Assembly: GCF_014137995.1 (NCBI RefSeq)
Contig: NZ_JACGWV010000003.1
Coordinates: forward strand, 124,001 to 188,000
Origin: Promicromonospora sukumoe
GTDB taxonomy: Bacteria > Actinomycetota > Actinomycetes > Actinomycetales > Cellulomonadaceae
DNA length: 64,000 nt
Direction: 5' to 3'
Numbering within the stretch: position 1 is the first letter of the stretch; the number at the start of each line of letters is the position of its first letter. The translations under genes were made by a program, and so were the position numbers. The notes under the pieces were generated by a model. That model saw only the letters and a list, made by a program, of their open reading frames with translations. It was not told where the DNA came from and did no database searches. Shown here one piece after another: positions 8,644 to 19,302 of this stretch.

Positions 8644-8838
8644 ACCGGACGCCCCGGCCGGTCGTGCGCGAGCGGCCCGGAACGCTAGGGCAGTCACCGA
8701 GGATCGCCACGAGCGGCCCAGGTTTCGGCAACTAGCGGACCAAGGGAGTAGGATTCCAGGGGTAAACCTTTGCACTCACCAAGCAAAGGGCTATCCGAAC
8801 ACTCACCACGGCAAATCGACGCTTCAGGCAGGACAGGT

Positions 8839-9636
8839 GTGAACGCTCTCCCGGTCGCGAAGACCACGCGTCCCGGCAATGCACAGGCAGGCAAGAACGT
8901 CCAGCGGGTGGCGGCCATCATTCCCGCCAAGGACGAGGCCGAGCGCATTGCCGCCACCGTGCGCTCCGCGCGTGCGATCCCCCATGTCGACCTCGTGCTC
9001 GTGGTCGACGACGGCTCCGAGGACGACACGCAGCACGTCGCGCGTGCCGCCGGTGCCGTCGTCGTGCGCCACTCCCACAACCGCGGCAAGGCCGCCGCGA
9101 TGGAGACCGGCGCCGCGGTGGTCGCGATGCGCGACGCCGACGGGCGCCCCCCGCGCCTGCTCATGTTCATCGACGGTGACCTCGGCGACACCGCCGTGAA
9201 CACCGCACCGCTCGTGCGCCCGGTCCGCGAGGGCGTCGCCGACCTCGCGATCGCGCTCCTGCCCAAGCAGGCCGGCGCGGGTGGCCGTGGCGTCGTCGTC
9301 GGCGCGTCCCGCCGGGCGATCGAGGCCATGACGGGCTGGAGCCCGTCGCAGCCGCTGTCCGGGATGCGCTGCCTCACCCGCGAGGCGTTCGAGGCGGCCA
9401 CGCCGCTCGCCCGCGGCTGGGGCGTCGAGACCGGCATGACCATCGACCTGCTGCGCAAGGGGTACGTCGCCGTCGAGGTGCCGTGCGACCTGAAGCACCG
9501 CGCGTCGGCCAACGACCTCAAGGGCCAGATCCACCGGGCCGCCCAGTACCGGGACGTCCTGCTGGCCGTGAACGCACGCAAGATGCGGGGCGCGGTGGAC
9601 GCCGTGCGGCACGCCGGGTCCAACGTCCGCAGCTGA
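8839..9636 (+). CDS. Family 2 glycosyltransferase
   Basis: Transfers a sugar from a nucleotide donor; the acceptor is unknown. Of 265 residues, the core is GT-A: AAIIPAKDEAERIAATV, then VLVVDDGSEDDTQ and the metal-binding MFIDGDLGD. SGMRCLTREAFEAATPL and GWGVETGMTIDLL match the family's acceptor side. There is no membrane segment. The GTG start is chosen because AGGCAGGA lies five bases upstream; an ATG 69 bp earlier has no such site. Enzymes with this architecture include polyprenol-phosphate and phosphoglycerate glycosyltransferases, and I cannot choose between them. Confidence 0.78.
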   Translation: MNALPVAKTTRPGNAQAGKNVQRVAAIIPAKDEAERIAATVRSARAIPHVDLVLVVDDGSEDDTQHVARAAGAVVVRHSHNRGKAAAMETGAAVVAMRDADGRPPRLLMFIDGDLGDTAVNTAPLVRPVREGVADLAIALLPKQAGAGGRGVVVGASRRAIEAMTGWSPSQPLSGMRCLTREAFEAATPLARGWGVETGMTIDLLRKGYVAVEVPCDLKHRASANDLKGQIHRAAQYRDVLLAVNARKMRGAVDAVRHAGSNVRS

Positions 9637-9658
9637 TCCGACCCCCAGGCCAGCCCCG

Positions 9659-9664
9659 TACCCT
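9659..9664 (+). promoter_or_regulatory. -10 element, leaderless promoter of lipid kinase
   Basis: TACCCT, six-base spacer GACCTC, then ATG at 9671, with no Shine-Dalgarno sequence. Confidence 0.6.
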
Positions 9665-9670
9665 GACCTC

Positions 9671-10789
9671 ATGGAGTGGCAGGTCTGGCTTGGGATCATC
9701 GCGATCGTCATCGGGGTACTGGCACTCGCCGTCGCCGTCGGCGCGTGGTCGCAGCAGGCCTGGATGCGTCGCCGGGACCGGCGGCACGCGGTCCCGCAGA
9801 GCGTGCAGGTGGCCCCGCGGGTCGCGGTGATCGTCAACCCGTCGAAGCTGCACGCGAGCGGGCTGCCCGCGCGCGTGCGCGCGCACCTCGAGGCGAACGG
9901 GCTCCCGGAGCCGCTCTGGTACGAGACGACGATCGACGACCCCGGCAAGGGGCAGGCCCGGCAGGCGCTGGCCGACGGCGCGGACATCGTCATCGCGGCC
10001 GGCGGTGACGGCACCGTGCGTGCCGTGGCCGAGACCATGGTCGGCTCGGACAAGCCGATGGGCGTGCTGCCGGTCGGCACGGGCAACCTCCTGGCGCGCA
10101 ACCTCGAGCTCCCGCTGGTCAACATGGACGAGGCGCTCGACGTGATCCTGGCCGGGCGCACGCGGGCCATCGACGTCGGCTGGCTCCGGGTCGAGGAGTT
10201 CGCGGACACCCCGCGCAACGACGAGCACCCCAACCAGCCCGACCACGAGCCGGACACGGAGCGCGAGCACATCTTCCTGGTCATCGCCGGCCTCGGGTTC
10301 GACGCCGCGATGGTCGCCACCGCCGACTCCAACCTGAAGAAGAAGGTCGGCTGGGTCGCCTACTTCGTGGCAGGTCTGTCACACATGCAGGCCCGGCGCA
10401 TGCGCGCCACCCTGCAGCTCGACGACCACCCGCCCGTGGACGCCCGCGCCCGCTCGATCATGGTCGGCAACTGCGGCATGCTCCCGGGCGGCGTCACCCT
10501 GCTGCCCGACGCCGTGCTCGACGACGGCGTGCTCGACGTGGCGGCCGTCGACGTGCGCGGCGGCGTGCTCGGCTGGGCCCAGCTCACCCTGGAGATCGCC
10601 ATGCAGGGCGTGGGGGTGCGGAACGAGCTGCCGGAGAAGCTCGGCCGCATCGACCACACCAAGGCCCGCCGTGCGCGCATCCGCGTGCCCGCGGGCGAAG
10701 AGGCCCAGGTCGACGGGGATCCCCTCGGCCGGGCCGTCGAGGTCGACGTGCGCGTCCAGCCGGGCGCGCTGCTGGTCCGGGCACCGTGA
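9671..10789 (+). CDS. Diacylglycerol kinase-family lipid kinase
   Basis: Phosphorylates a lipid such as diacylglycerol or a related acceptor at the membrane. The 372-residue protein begins with a single membrane helix (WLGIIAIVIGVLALAVAVGA), then a basic stretch. The DAGK catalytic domain has IVNPSK, the ATP-binding GGDGTVRAVAE and LPVGTGNLLARNL, and the C-terminal lobe holds GLGFDAAMV. An acidic insert near residues 180-195 (NDEHPNQPDHEPDTEREH) is unusual and probably a surface loop. The stop overlaps a possible GTG of the next gene, but the better start there is 27 bp further on. Confidence 0.85.
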   Translation: MEWQVWLGIIAIVIGVLALAVAVGAWSQQAWMRRRDRRHAVPQSVQVAPRVAVIVNPSKLHASGLPARVRAHLEANGLPEPLWYETTIDDPGKGQARQALADGADIVIAAGGDGTVRAVAETMVGSDKPMGVLPVGTGNLLARNLELPLVNMDEALDVILAGRTRAIDVGWLRVEEFADTPRNDEHPNQPDHEPDTEREHIFLVIAGLGFDAAMVATADSNLKKKVGWVAYFVAGLSHMQARRMRATLQLDDHPPVDARARSIMVGNCGMLPGGVTLLPDAVLDDGVLDVAAVDVRGGVLGWAQLTLEIAMQGVGVRNELPEKLGRIDHTKARRARIRVPAGEEAQVDGDPLGRAVEVDVRVQPGALLVRAP

Positions 10790-10803
10790 CCGCCGCGGCC
10801 ATC

Positions 10804-10809
10804 TACCCT
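10804..10809 (+). promoter_or_regulatory. -10 element, leaderless promoter
   Basis: TACCCT, six-base spacer GGGCGG, then GTG at 10816. It supports the 10816 start over the upstream GTG at 10786. Confidence 0.6.
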
Positions 10810-10815
10810 GGGCGG

Positions 10816-13800
10816 GTGAATCCCCGTTCTACCCGGACACTGACCGTGCCCGCTGCCCTCGTCATGCTCGTCGCGGCCCTGCTGGGCCTGATCGGCCCGA
10901 CGACCGCGTCGGCGGCCCCGCGATCCGCGCCGGCGGCCGTCGCGACGACGGCGGACGGGGAAGGGAGCGCGGACGCCGCGGAGCCCGCGCCCGCCGCCCC
11001 CGTCGTGGTGGTCGGCGTGGCCGGCCTGCGGTGGACGGACGTCTCCCGGAGCACCACCCCGACCCTGTGGCACATGATCGGCGGCGGCTCCGTCGCGTCG
11101 ATCAACGTGCGCACCGCGGCGCCCGCGACGTGCCCGCTGGACGCCTGGCTCACGCTCTCGGCGGGGAGCCGGACGGTCTCGGCGGGCAGTGCGGAACGCG
11201 CCGACCGGCCCGACCCCGAGCAGCAGGACGGCGAGGAGCGCGAGGCCCGCGGGGCGGCGTCGTGCACGCCCGTGCCCGAGCCCGCGACGGGCTCCGCGCA
11301 GGGCTCCGGCGACGCCGAGCCGGCGCGCGCCACGGTCGACGGCTGGGCGCAGCTCCCCGAGAAGGACGAGGACGAGGACGAGCCGGTCACCGAGCCCGCC
11401 GCACGCGCGAAGGCGCCCGCCCCCGGCCTCCTCGGCGAGATGCTGGCCGAGGCGGACGCGTGCTCGACGGCGATCGGGCCGGGTGCCGCCGTCATGCTCG
11501 CCCGCGAGGACGGGACCGTGGGCCGGTACGTCCCCTCCCTGGACGCCCTGACCACGGACGGCGCCGAGGGCTCGGCGAGCGTGTTCGGCGCGCGCGGCCA
11601 GGCCTGGCAGGACGCCCTCACGGAGTGCCCCGTCACCGTCGTCGACGCCGGCAGCCTGCCCGAGGGGCCGGAGCGGGCCCAGGCGCTGAAGACGCTGGAC
11701 GGCACGCTCGCCAGCCTGACCCGGAGCCTGCTCGCCGGGACGCGCGTGCTCGTCGCGGGCGTCGCCGACACGCCGCTCACGCAGCAGGGGCTGCAGGTCG
11801 TCGTGGACTGGGTGGTGGACGTCCCCCGCGTGCGCTGGCTGACGTCGGAGGCGTCGCGGAGCACCGGTTTCGTGCAGCTCACCGACCTCACGGCCACCGC
11901 GGCCGAGGCCGCCGGCGCCCTTCCCGACCCGGAGGCCGAGGAGCTCGCGCCGGAACCGGCGCTCGAGGAGCCCTCGATCGACGGCATGCCGATCGAGGTC
12001 GGCGAGCCGCGCCGGACCACCGTGGCCCGGACGGTCGAGAACCGGCAGTACATCAACGTGCTGGCCGACACGATCCCGGCGCAGGTGCCCGCGTTCATCG
12101 GTGCGATCGTCCTGTTCCTGCTGATCGCCGTCCTGGTCCTGGTGCTGCCGCGCCGTGCCGCGCGCCCGCGCCGCGAGCCGGGGCCCTACCGCCAGCGGCT
12201 GGCGCTGGGCGCCGCGCTGCTCGCGGTGTCGGCACCGGCGGCGGCGAGCCTCGCCACGCTCTCCCGCTGGTGGGTCTGGCCCGCGCCCGAGTTCGGCCTG
12301 GCGCTGTCGCTGACGGTCGCGGCGGTCGCCGTCGCGCTCACCGTGCGCGGCGTCTCCCGCCTCCTCCCCGCTGCCCCGTGGCGCAACGCCGTGGCGGCCG
12401 CCGGGATCACCTGGCTCGTCTTCACGGTCGACGGCGTCACCGGGTTCACGCTGCTGCAGGGCTCCCTGCTCGGCCCGTCGCTCGCCACCGCGGACCGGTT
12501 CTACGGCTTCTCGGACGTGGCGTTCGTGGTCTACGCGGTGTCCGGCCTCGTGCTCGCGGGCGGGCTCGCGGCGTATGCGGGCCGCCGTCGTACGGGGACG
12601 AGCGCCGGGTCCCTGCTGGGCGACGGCGCCCGCGGCCGCGACACGCCCCGGCCCACCCGCCCGGCGTGGCTCGCGGTGGGCGCCGTGGTCCTCGTCGCGC
12701 TCGTGACCGTCGGCGTCGACGCCGCCCCGTTCTTCGGCGACCGCCTGCGCGGCCTCGCGCTGTTCGTGCCGTTCGCCCTGCTGGGGGCGTTCGCCGCGCG
12801 GCCGGACCTGGTGACCCGGTTCCTCGGCGCCCGCGGCTGGCTCCCCTCGGGGCGGCACACCGAGCCGGTGCGCCGCGTCCCGTCCGCCGTCCTGGGCCTG
12901 TCCGGCGCGCTGCTGCTCAGCCTGCTGTTCGCGGCGGCCGTGCTCCCCGTGGCCGGCGCCGAGGCCGCCGGCCAGGAGTCCGGCTCCCTCAGCAGCGGCC
13001 AGCCGGTGGTGCCGCCCGGCGACGACGTGATCGTGATCGGCACGCAGGGCCTGCGCTGGACCGACGTCAAGCCGTCGCTCGACACCGGGACGGCGCCCGC
13101 GCCCACCCTGTACGGCCTGCTCACCGACGGCGCCGACGCCGCCGGCCTGACCCTGCCCAACGGGCGCGCGGCGCGCTGCCCGGACAGCGGCTGGCTCAGC
13201 CTGTCGTCGGGCCGGCTCGCGGAGGTCGCCGACGAGCGCGACGCCGACCGGCACTGGATCTGCGACGACATCACGGTGACGCCGGTGACGGCCGACGCGG
13301 CGGCCGACGGTGACGCCGCGTCCGGCGCTGACGCCGGCGGCGACGCCGCGGCGGACGGTGCGGTCGCCGAGCCCGCCGCCCCCGGCGACGTCACCGCCCA
13401 GGGCGACCGCCCCGCCGTCGTCGACCAGTGGGACCGCCTGACCGCGCTGCAGCGCGGCTCCGGCTACGCCGCCCACCCGGGCACGTTCGGCGACGCCCTC
13501 GCCGGCGAGTGCACGACGGCGGTCGGGCCCGGCGCGGCGGTCGCGCTCGCCCAGGGCGACGGCAGCGTCGGCCGGTACTTCGACCTGAACGACGCGGTGG
13601 CCGAGGACTCGGGCGCGTGGGACTGCCCCGTCACGTTCGTGGACGCCGGCTCCGCGCTGCTCGACGTCGCCGAGCGGGCCGACCTGGAGAAGCAGCCCGA
13701 CGGCGCCGAGCAGGTCGAGGCGATCCGCGCCGACCTCGTCGCCGCCGTGGACCTCACGGTGTGGCGCGTGCTCGACGCCGCCCCCGCGGACACGACGGTG

Positions 13801-15213
13801 CTCGTGATCGACGTCGCCACCACGCCCGAGCACGCGCTCGAGCTGGGGCCCGCGCTGCTGCGCCCCTCGGCGTCGTACGACGGGCTGCCGCGCTACCTCG
13901 CCAGCACGGCCACCCGCACGGAGGGCGTGGCACGCCTGATGGACGTCCCGGCCGCCGTGCTCGACGCCGTCGGCGCGGACCTCCCCGCCGACATCGACCC
14001 GACGCCGCTGCTCCGCGGCGGGGAGCGCCCCGCCTCGGCGTGGCTCACCGCCGACGAGCTGGCCGACATGACGGCGCGCGACCACGTGCGCCGCGACGCC
14101 TACATCTGGCTCGTCGACGTGCCGTTCTGGCTCGGTCTCGCGCTCGCGGCGGCCTGCTGGCTGGTGCCGCGCCGGATCGCCGTCGTCCCGAACCGGCTGC
14201 GGCGCGCCGCCGAGGTCGCCGCCACGGCGCTGACGGCGCTCCCGGCGGGCGGGTTCCTCGTCTCCCTCACCGGCTGGTGGCGGTTCGACCTGCCCGTGCT
14301 CGCGATCATCGGGGCCACCGTGCTCGTGACGGCGGCCGTGACCGGGCTGAGCCTGCTGGCCCCGCGCCGGCCGCTCTGGGCGGCGCCCGCCGTCGTCGCG
14401 GGCATCACCTTCGTCGCGCTCACGGTGGACGCGCTGTTCGGCACGCCCCTGAACCGGGCGGCGCCCCTCGGGTCCGCCCCGACCTTCGGCGCGCGGTTCT
14501 ACGGCTTCGGCAACCCGACCTTCTCGGTCTACGCGGTCGCGGCGATCGCGCTCGCGGCCGCCCTGGCGCAGCTCCTCGTGTCCCGGGGCAAACGGGTCAT
14601 GGCGACCCTGGCCGTGAGCGTCGTGGGCGTGATCGCCATGGCGGTCGACGTCTGGCCCACCCTCGGCGCGGACCTGGGCGGCGGCCTCGTGCTCGTCCCG
14701 GCGTTCGTGGTGGTCGGCATGGCCGCCTCCGGGCTACGTCTGACCCTGTGGCGGTTCACCTGGGTCGCGGCGGCCGGCGTCGGCGTGGTGGCCCTCGTGG
14801 GGGTCCTGGACTGGCTGCGCCCGCCGGAGTCGCGCTCGCACCTCGGCCGCTTCGTGGGCCAGGTGATCGACGGCGAGGCGGTCTCGACCGTGCTGCGCAA
14901 GGCCCTGTACGCCGTGGGCTCCATCACCGGCGGGCCCGCGGTCTGGGCCACGGTGGCGATCCTCGTGGTGGTCGGGCTGGCGCTCCTCGGGCCGACATCG
15001 TGGCGGGCGCGCCTGACCCCCGCCTGGTTCACGCGCGCGGACAAGGAGTGGGAGTTCCTGCGGCCCGCGCTGGTCGCGATGTGGGTCATGGCGGTCCTGG
15101 GCTCGCTCGTCAACGACTTCGGCCTGCGGATCGCGATGATCGCGCTCATCCCCGCCGTGCCGCTGCTCACCATGGTCGCGCTGCGGACCAATTCAGCGCG
15201 ACAGCCCCGATAG
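10816..15213 (+). CDS. Very large polytopic membrane protein with duplicated alkaline-phosphatase-like extracellular domain
   Basis: A 1,465-residue membrane protein of unknown function. The start [18 protein letters not shown] gives a clean signal peptide ending near TTASA. It has two homologous halves. Each has an exported domain opening with [15 protein letters not shown] or [15 protein letters not shown], which resembles the first strand and metal site of the alkaline phosphatase superfamily. Each then has a segment like [19 protein letters not shown] or [19 protein letters not shown] and a multi-helix membrane block containing [15 protein letters not shown] or [15 protein letters not shown]. 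An acidic low-complexity insert ([10 protein letters not shown]) sits in half one. Neighbours are a lipid kinase and serS, 10 bp downstream. A role at the envelope is inferred; hydrolase activity is unproven. Confidence 0.72.
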   Translation: MNPRSTRTLTVPAALVMLVAALLGLIGPTTASAAPRSAPAAVATTADGEGSADAAEPAPAAPVVVVGVAGLRWTDVSRSTTPTLWHMIGGGSVASINVRTAAPATCPLDAWLTLSAGSRTVSAGSAERADRPDPEQQDGEEREARGAASCTPVPEPATGSAQGSGDAEPARATVDGWAQLPEKDEDEDEPVTEPAARAKAPAPGLLGEMLAEADACSTAIGPGAAVMLAREDGTVGRYVPSLDALTTDGAEGSASVFGARGQAWQDALTECPVTVVDAGSLPEGPERAQALKTLDGTLASLTRSLLAGTRVLVAGVADTPLTQQGLQVVVDWVVDVPRVRWLTSEASRSTGFVQLTDLTATAAEAAGALPDPEAEELAPEPALEEPSIDGMPIEVGEPRRTTVARTVENRQYINVLADTIPAQVPAFIGAIVLFLLIAVLVLVLPRRAARPRREPGPYRQRLALGAALLAVSAPAAASLATLSRWWVWPAPEFGLALSLTVAAVAVALTVRGVSRLLPAAPWRNAVAAAGITWLVFTVDGVTGFTLLQGSLLGPSLATADRFYGFSDVAFVVYAVSGLVLAGGLAAYAGRRRTGTSAGSLLGDGARGRDTPRPTRPAWLAVGAVVLVALVTVGVDAAPFFGDRLRGLALFVPFALLGAFAARPDLVTRFLGARGWLPSGRHTEPVRRVPSAVLGLSGALLLSLLFAAAVLPVAGAEAAGQESGSLSSGQPVVPPGDDVIVIGTQGLRWTDVKPSLDTGTAPAPTLYGLLTDGADAAGLTLPNGRAARCPDSGWLSLSSGRLAEVADERDADRHWICDDITVTPVTADAAADGDAASGADAGGDAAADGAVAEPAAPGDVTAQGDRPAVVDQWDRLTALQRGSGYAAHPGTFGDALAGECTTAVGPGAAVALAQGDGSVGRYFDLNDAVAEDSGAWDCPVTFVDAGSALLDVAERADLEKQPDGAEQVEAIRADLVAAVDLTVWRVLDAAPADTTVLVIDVATTPEHALELGPALLRPSASYDGLPRYLASTATRTEGVARLMDVPAAVLDAVGADLPADIDPTPLLRGGERPASAWLTADELADMTARDHVRRDAYIWLVDVPFWLGLALAAACWLVPRRIAVVPNRLRRAAEVAATALTALPAGGFLVSLTGWWRFDLPVLAIIGATVLVTAAVTGLSLLAPRRPLWAAPAVVAGITFVALTVDALFGTPLNRAAPLGSAPTFGARFYGFGNPTFSVYAVAAIALAAALAQLLVSRGKRVMATLAVSVVGVIAMAVDVWPTLGADLGGGLVLVPAFVVVGMAASGLRLTLWRFTWVAAAGVGVVALVGVLDWLRPPESRSHLGRFVGQVIDGEAVSTVLRKALYAVGSITGGPAVWATVAILVVVGLALLGPTSWRARLTPAWFTRADKEWEFLRPALVAMWVMAVLGSLVNDFGLRIAMIALIPAVPLLTMVALRTNSARQPR

Positions 15214-15216
15214 GCT
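15211..15216 (+). promoter_or_regulatory. -10 element, leaderless promoter of serS
   Basis: TAGGCT, seven-base spacer, then GTG at 15224. The element overlaps the stop codon of the preceding membrane protein gene. Confidence 0.5.
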
Positions 15217-15223
15217 CGTCCCC

Positions 15224-16495
15224 GTGATCGATCTCCGACTTCTGCGCGACAACCCCGACGTCGTCCGCGCGAGCCAGGTGGCCCGCGGTGACGACCCCGA
15301 CCTCGTGGACACGGCGCTCGACGCCGACGCGCGCCGCCGCTCCTCTCTGACCGAGTTCGAGAACCTGCGCGCGGAGCAGAAGTCCCTGGGCAAGAAGGTG
15401 GCCCAGGCGCAGGGCGACGAGAAGCAGGCGCTGCTGGCCCGCACCAAGCAACTCGCCCAGGACGTCAAGCAGCACCAGGCCACGGCGACGGAGGCCGAGC
15501 AGGAGCTCGACCGCGTGCTGTACTCGATCGCCAACGTGATCGAGGGCGCTCCCGCCGGCGGCGAGGAGGACTTCGTCGAGCTCAAGCAGGTGGGCACGCG
15601 CCGCGACTTCGCGGCCGAGGGCTTCGAGCCCAAGGACCACCTGGAGCTCGGGGAGGGCCTGCGCGCCATCGACACCAAGCGCGGGGCCAAGGTGTCGGGG
15701 GCGCGGTTCTACTTCCTCACCGGCATCGGCGCGCGCCTGGAGCTGGCGCTGCTCAACATGGCGATGGACCAGGCCGTGCAGGAGGGCTTCACGCCCATGA
15801 TCACGCCCACCCTCGTCAAGCCCGAGACCATGCAGGGCACCGGCTTCCTCGGCGCGCACGCCGACGAGATCTACCGCCTCGAGAAGGACGACCTCTACCT
15901 GGTCGGCACCTCCGAGGTGGCGCTCGCGGGGTACCACAGCGACGAGATCGTCGACCTGTCCGACGGGCCGATGCGCTACGCGGGCTGGAGCGCCTGCTAC
16001 CGCCGTGAGGCCGGGTCGGCGGGCCGCGACACCCGCGGGATCATCCGCGTGCACCAGTTCCACAAGGTCGAGATGTTCAGCTACTGCGCCCCCGAGGACG
16101 CCGAGGCCGAGCACCAGCGCCTGCTGGGCTGGGAAGAGGCCATGATGGCCAAGGTCGAGCTGCCCTACCGCGTCATCGACACGGCGGCGGGCGACCTGGG
16201 CTCGTCGGCGGCCCGCAAGTTCGACTGCGAGGCGTGGCTGCCCACCCAGGAGCGCTGGCTGGAGCTCACCTCGACGTCGAACTGCACCACGTTCCAGGCC
16301 CGCCGGCTCGGCGTCCGCGAGCGGACCGAGGACGGCTCGACCCGGAACGTCGCGACCCTGAACGGGACGCTCGGCACCACCCGCTGGATCGTCGCCATCC
16401 TGGAGAACCACCAGCAGGCCGACGGCTCGGTCCGCGTGCCCGAGGGCCTGCGTCCGTACCTGGGCGGCCTGGAGGTCCTGGAGCCCGTGAAGTAG
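15224..16495 (+). CDS. serS: Seryl-tRNA synthetase
   Basis: Charges tRNA-Ser (and tRNA-Sec where present) with serine in the cytosol. At 423 residues it is normal length. The N-terminus [18 protein letters not shown] opens the long coiled-coil tRNA-binding arm (rich in Lys/Gln/Glu, to about residue 105). Class II motif 2 appears as [23 protein letters not shown] and motif 3 as [20 protein letters not shown]. The GTG start is only 10 bp after the preceding stop and has its own -10. Confidence 0.96.
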   Translation: MIDLRLLRDNPDVVRASQVARGDDPDLVDTALDADARRRSSLTEFENLRAEQKSLGKKVAQAQGDEKQALLARTKQLAQDVKQHQATATEAEQELDRVLYSIANVIEGAPAGGEEDFVELKQVGTRRDFAAEGFEPKDHLELGEGLRAIDTKRGAKVSGARFYFLTGIGARLELALLNMAMDQAVQEGFTPMITPTLVKPETMQGTGFLGAHADEIYRLEKDDLYLVGTSEVALAGYHSDEIVDLSDGPMRYAGWSACYRREAGSAGRDTRGIIRVHQFHKVEMFSYCAPEDAEAEHQRLLGWEEAMMAKVELPYRVIDTAAGDLGSSAARKFDCEAWLPTQERWLELTSTSNCTTFQARRLGVRERTEDGSTRNVATLNGTLGTTRWIVAILENHQQADGSVRVPEGLRPYLGGLEVLEPVK

Positions 16496-16541
16496 GGCGG
16501 TCGATCACCTCGTCGTCGGCCGGCGTTCATGCTCGGGTCTG

Positions 16542-16547
16542 TAGGCT
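16542..16547 (+). promoter_or_regulatory. -10 element, leaderless promoter of HAD gene
   Basis: TAGGCT, six-base spacer GCGAGC, then GTG at 16554. Confidence 0.58.
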
Positions 16548-16553
16548 GCGAGC

Positions 16554-17357
16554 GTGGCACGTGACTCCGAACGAAAGCTCATCGCCCTCGACATCGACGG
16601 CACGCTCGTCACGTACGACGAGGTGCTGTCCGACGAGGCGCGCGAGGCGGTCGCGGCCGTCCGGGCCGCCGGGCACCACGTGGTGCTCGCGTCCGGGCGG
16701 TCGCTCATCGCGATGACGCCGGTCGCGGCCGAGCTCAAGATCGAGGACGAGTGGATCGTCGCGTCGAACGGCGCCGTCACGGCGCGCATCGACGTGTCCG
16801 CGCCCATGGGCTACACCCTGGAGCGGGTCGAGACGTTCGACCCCGAGCCGGTGCTGCGCATGCTCCAGGTCGAGCTGCCGCACGCGCGCTACGCGGTGGA
16901 GGACGTCGGCGTCGGCTTCCGGATGAACGAGCTCTTCCCCGAGGGCGAGCTCAACGGGGAGCACCGCGTCGTGGACTTCGAGGAGCTCTGGTCCGGCGAC
17001 GTCACGCGCGTGGTGGTCCGCAGCCCCGGGGAGACGAGCGCGGAGTTCCACGAGATCGCGGCGCGCCTCGGGTTCGACGACGTCACGTACGCCGTCGGCT
17101 GGTCCGCGTGGATGGACATCGCACCGCAGGGCGTGACCAAGGCGTCGGCCCTGGAGAGGGTCCGCAAGGAGCTCGGCGTGGCGATCGAGGACACCGTCGC
17201 GGTGGGCGACGGCAGCAACGACATCGACATGCTGCGCTGGGCGGGACACGGCGTGGCCATGGGTCACGCGGCCGAAGCGGTGCAGGCGGCCGCCGACGCC
17301 GTGACCGGCTCGATCGAGGACGACGGCCTCGTGGAGGTGCTCCGCTCGCTGCTCTGA
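16554..17357 (+). CDS. HAD-superfamily (Cof-type) phosphatase 1
   Basis: A probable sugar-phosphate or cofactor phosphatase of HAD subfamily IIB. Of 267 residues, motif I is LDIDGTL with the nucleophilic Asp (residues about 12-18), motif II lies near VLASGRS, and motif IV is VGDGSNDIDML followed by GHGVAMGHA. The cap domain sits between motifs II and III. There is no export signal. A paralogue follows at once and shares the same blocks, so this is a tandem duplication. The substrate cannot be read from sequence. Confidence 0.85.
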   Translation: MARDSERKLIALDIDGTLVTYDEVLSDEAREAVAAVRAAGHHVVLASGRSLIAMTPVAAELKIEDEWIVASNGAVTARIDVSAPMGYTLERVETFDPEPVLRMLQVELPHARYAVEDVGVGFRMNELFPEGELNGEHRVVDFEELWSGDVTRVVVRSPGETSAEFHEIAARLGFDDVTYAVGWSAWMDIAPQGVTKASALERVRKELGVAIEDTVAVGDGSNDIDMLRWAGHGVAMGHAAEAVQAAADAVTGSIEDDGLVEVLRSLL

Positions 17358-17493
17358 ACCGGCCAAGAACCCGCGAGGCGAACCACGGGTGAAAGTAATC
17401 CGTGCAAAGGTATGGATCACTGGCCGGATGCCTGTACATTTGGGCGCGATCCGTCGAAGAGTGACGGCGCTCACGGTGCCATGGGGGTACGTG

Positions 17494-18312
17494 ATGATCC
17501 TGGACGACCAATCGGTCTCCACGCGGGTGCGCAACGATGCGCCCCACCTGGTTGCCCTCGACATCGACGGGACCCTGTTGGTCACCGGGCAGCCCGTGCC
17601 CGGACCGACGGTGCTGGCCGTGCGGCTCGTGCGCGAGCGCAAGCACCACGTGGTCCTCGCGTCGGGCCGGTCGTTGACAGGGATCCTCCCCGTGGCCAAG
17701 GAGCTCGGGATCACCGACGGCTGGGTGGTCGCCTCCAACGGCGCGGTGACGGCACGGCTGTGCGCCACGTGCACCAACGGCTACATGCTCGAGGACGTGC
17801 TGACCTTCGACGTCGGCCCCGTGGCGCAGATGGCGCTGAGCCGGTTCCCCGACGTGCAGGTGGGTGTCGAGGAGATCGGCATCGGCTACCGCGTGAACCG
17901 GCTGTTCGAGCCGCACGAGGTCAACGGCGCCCAGCGCGTGGTCAGCGTCGGCGAGCTGGGCGTGATGCCCGCCTCGCGCGCGATCCTGCGGGGCCCGAAC
18001 GTGCTGGACCTGCTCGAGCCGCTGCGCCGGCACGGCGTCACGGCCACCGAGGCCGGGCCCGACTGGATCGACGTGACGCCGCGGCACCTGAGCAAGGCGA
18101 CGTCGCTGGAGAACATCCGCTCCGCCCTCGGCGTCCCGCGGCACAACACCCTCGCCGTCGGCGACGGGCTGAACGACATCGAGATGCTGAGCTGGGCCGC
18201 GCGCGCCGTCGCGATGGGGCACGCTCCTGCCGCGGTCAAGGCGATCGCGAACGAGACCGTCGGCGACATCTCGCAGCACGGCGTGATCCAGGCCCTCAAG
18301 ACCCTGATCTAG
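17494..18312 (+). CDS. HAD-superfamily (Cof-type) phosphatase 2
   Basis: A 272-residue paralogue of the upstream HAD enzyme. Motif I is VALDIDGTLL, motif II VVLASGRSLTG, and motif IV VGDGLNDIEML followed by ARAVAMGHAPAAV. The ATG at 17494 is chosen because GGGGGT lies six bases upstream and the paralogue aligns from here; a GTG three bases earlier or a far-upstream GTG at 17389 would extend it. It is more divergent in the cap domain, so substrates probably differ. A GTGTCAGAC-type hairpin follows 3 bp after the stop. Confidence 0.82.
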   Translation: MILDDQSVSTRVRNDAPHLVALDIDGTLLVTGQPVPGPTVLAVRLVRERKHHVVLASGRSLTGILPVAKELGITDGWVVASNGAVTARLCATCTNGYMLEDVLTFDVGPVAQMALSRFPDVQVGVEEIGIGYRVNRLFEPHEVNGAQRVVSVGELGVMPASRAILRGPNVLDLLEPLRRHGVTATEAGPDWIDVTPRHLSKATSLENIRSALGVPRHNTLAVGDGLNDIEMLSWAARAVAMGHAPAAVKAIANETVGDISQHGVIQALKTLI

Positions 18313-18315
18313 CGC

Positions 18316-18361
18316 CGTGTCAGACGCTCAGGTCCCCCGGGGGACTTGAGCGTCTGACACG
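18316..18361. repeat. GTGTCAGAC-family hairpin, copy 1
   Basis: A 46-nt inverted repeat opening CGTGTCAGACGCTCAGGTCC, with 23-nt arms and one G-U-compatible mismatch. It lies between convergent stops of the second HAD gene and map, so it can end transcription from both sides. Compare copies at 23534, 56157, 58086 and 60200. Confidence 0.85.
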
Positions 18362-18368
18362 TCCTCGG

Positions 18369-19145
18369 TCAGCGCGCCGTGAGGATGAGCGGGCCGTCCG
18401 GCTTGATCGCGATCGTGTGCTCGGAGTGCGCCCCGCGCGAGCCGTCGGCCGACCGCAGCGTCCAGCCGTCGGGGTCGGTGAAGATCTCGTCCGTGGTCTC
18501 CAGGAACCACGGCTCGACCGCGATGACCAGGCCCGGCTTGAGCGGGAACCCACGGCCGGCGCGGCCGTTGTTCGGCACGTGCGGGTCGCCGTGCATGGTG
18601 CGCCCCACGCCGTGCCCGCCGAAGTCGGTGTTGACCGAGTAACCGGCGGCGTGCGCCACCTCGGCGATGGCCGCGGAGATGTCGCCGATCTTCTTGCCCG
18701 GCTGCGCGGCGGCGATGCCGGCCTCCAGCGCCACCTCGGTGGTGCGGATCAGCTTCGTGTCGCGCTCGGCGCGGGCCGGGTCGGGCTCGCCCACCACGAC
18801 GGACAGCGCCGAGTCGGAGACCCAGCCGTTCACCGAGGCGGCGAAGTCGATCGACAGCAGGTCGCCGTCCTGCAGCGCGTAGTCGAAGGGCAGGCCGTGC
18901 AGCACGGCGTCGTTCACCGAGGTACAGATGACCTTGCCGAACGGCATCGCGCCGAACGAGGGGTGGTAGTCGATGTAGCACGACTCGGCGCCCTGGTCGC
19001 GGATCATCTTGTGCGCGATCTCGTCGAGCTCGAGGAGGTTCACCCCCACGGCCGCTGCCTCGCGGACGGCGAGCAGCACGTCGGCGACGAAGCGTCCCGC
19101 CGGGCGCATCTCCTCGATCTCGCGCGGCGTCCTCAGCTCGATCAT
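18369..19145 (-). CDS. map: Methionine aminopeptidase type I
   Basis: Removes the initiator Met from nascent proteins. It has 258 residues. The pita-bread fold residues are visible: SIDFAASVNGWVSDSA carries the two metal-binding Asp, GHGVGRTMHGDPHVPN the His, AVEPWF the first Glu and HSEHTIAI the second Glu. The N-terminus MIELRTPREIEEMRPAGR is typical. The start is the ATG after GGAAGGACGG. It is monocistronic and faces away from the sugar ABC operon, sharing a 288-bp intergenic region with it. Confidence 0.94.
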   Translation of the reverse strand: MIELRTPREIEEMRPAGRFVADVLLAVREAAAVGVNLLELDEIAHKMIRDQGAESCYIDYHPSFGAMPFGKVICTSVNDAVLHGLPFDYALQDGDLLSIDFAASVNGWVSDSALSVVVGEPDPARAERDTKLIRTTEVALEAGIAAAQPGKKIGDISAAIAEVAHAAGYSVNTDFGGHGVGRTMHGDPHVPNNGRAGRGFPLKPGLVIAVEPWFLETTDEIFTDPDGWTLRSADGSRGAHSEHTIAIKPDGPLILTAR

Positions 19146-19280
19146 GACCGTCCTTCCGTAGGGGCACCAGTGATCTGGCGGCACAAGCCTACGTCCCGAC
19201 GCCGACACGCCGTCGTGCACGGGCGGGCGCCTTGCGCGTGTCCGACCCGGCGTTTCACCTCGCTTGGCCGATCGCTGCGA

Positions 19281-19302
19281 TTGCAACGATTTCGTAATGC
19301 AA
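19281..19302 (+). promoter_or_regulatory. Putative LacI-family operator of the sugar ABC operon
   Basis: An imperfect inverted repeat with outer arms TTGCA/TGCAA and inner CGA/TCG, lying 130 bp before the binding-protein start. A related TTGCATTGCA follows at 19320-19329. LacI-type regulators of actinobacterial glucoside ABC operons use similar TTGCAA-containing sites. No regulator gene is adjacent. Confidence 0.35.

Noticed and set aside
10786..10815. Upstream GTG as the start of the giant membrane protein
   Set aside because: It overlaps the lipid kinase stop, adds ten residues ahead of a clean signal peptide, and a leaderless -10 points to the GTG at 10816.
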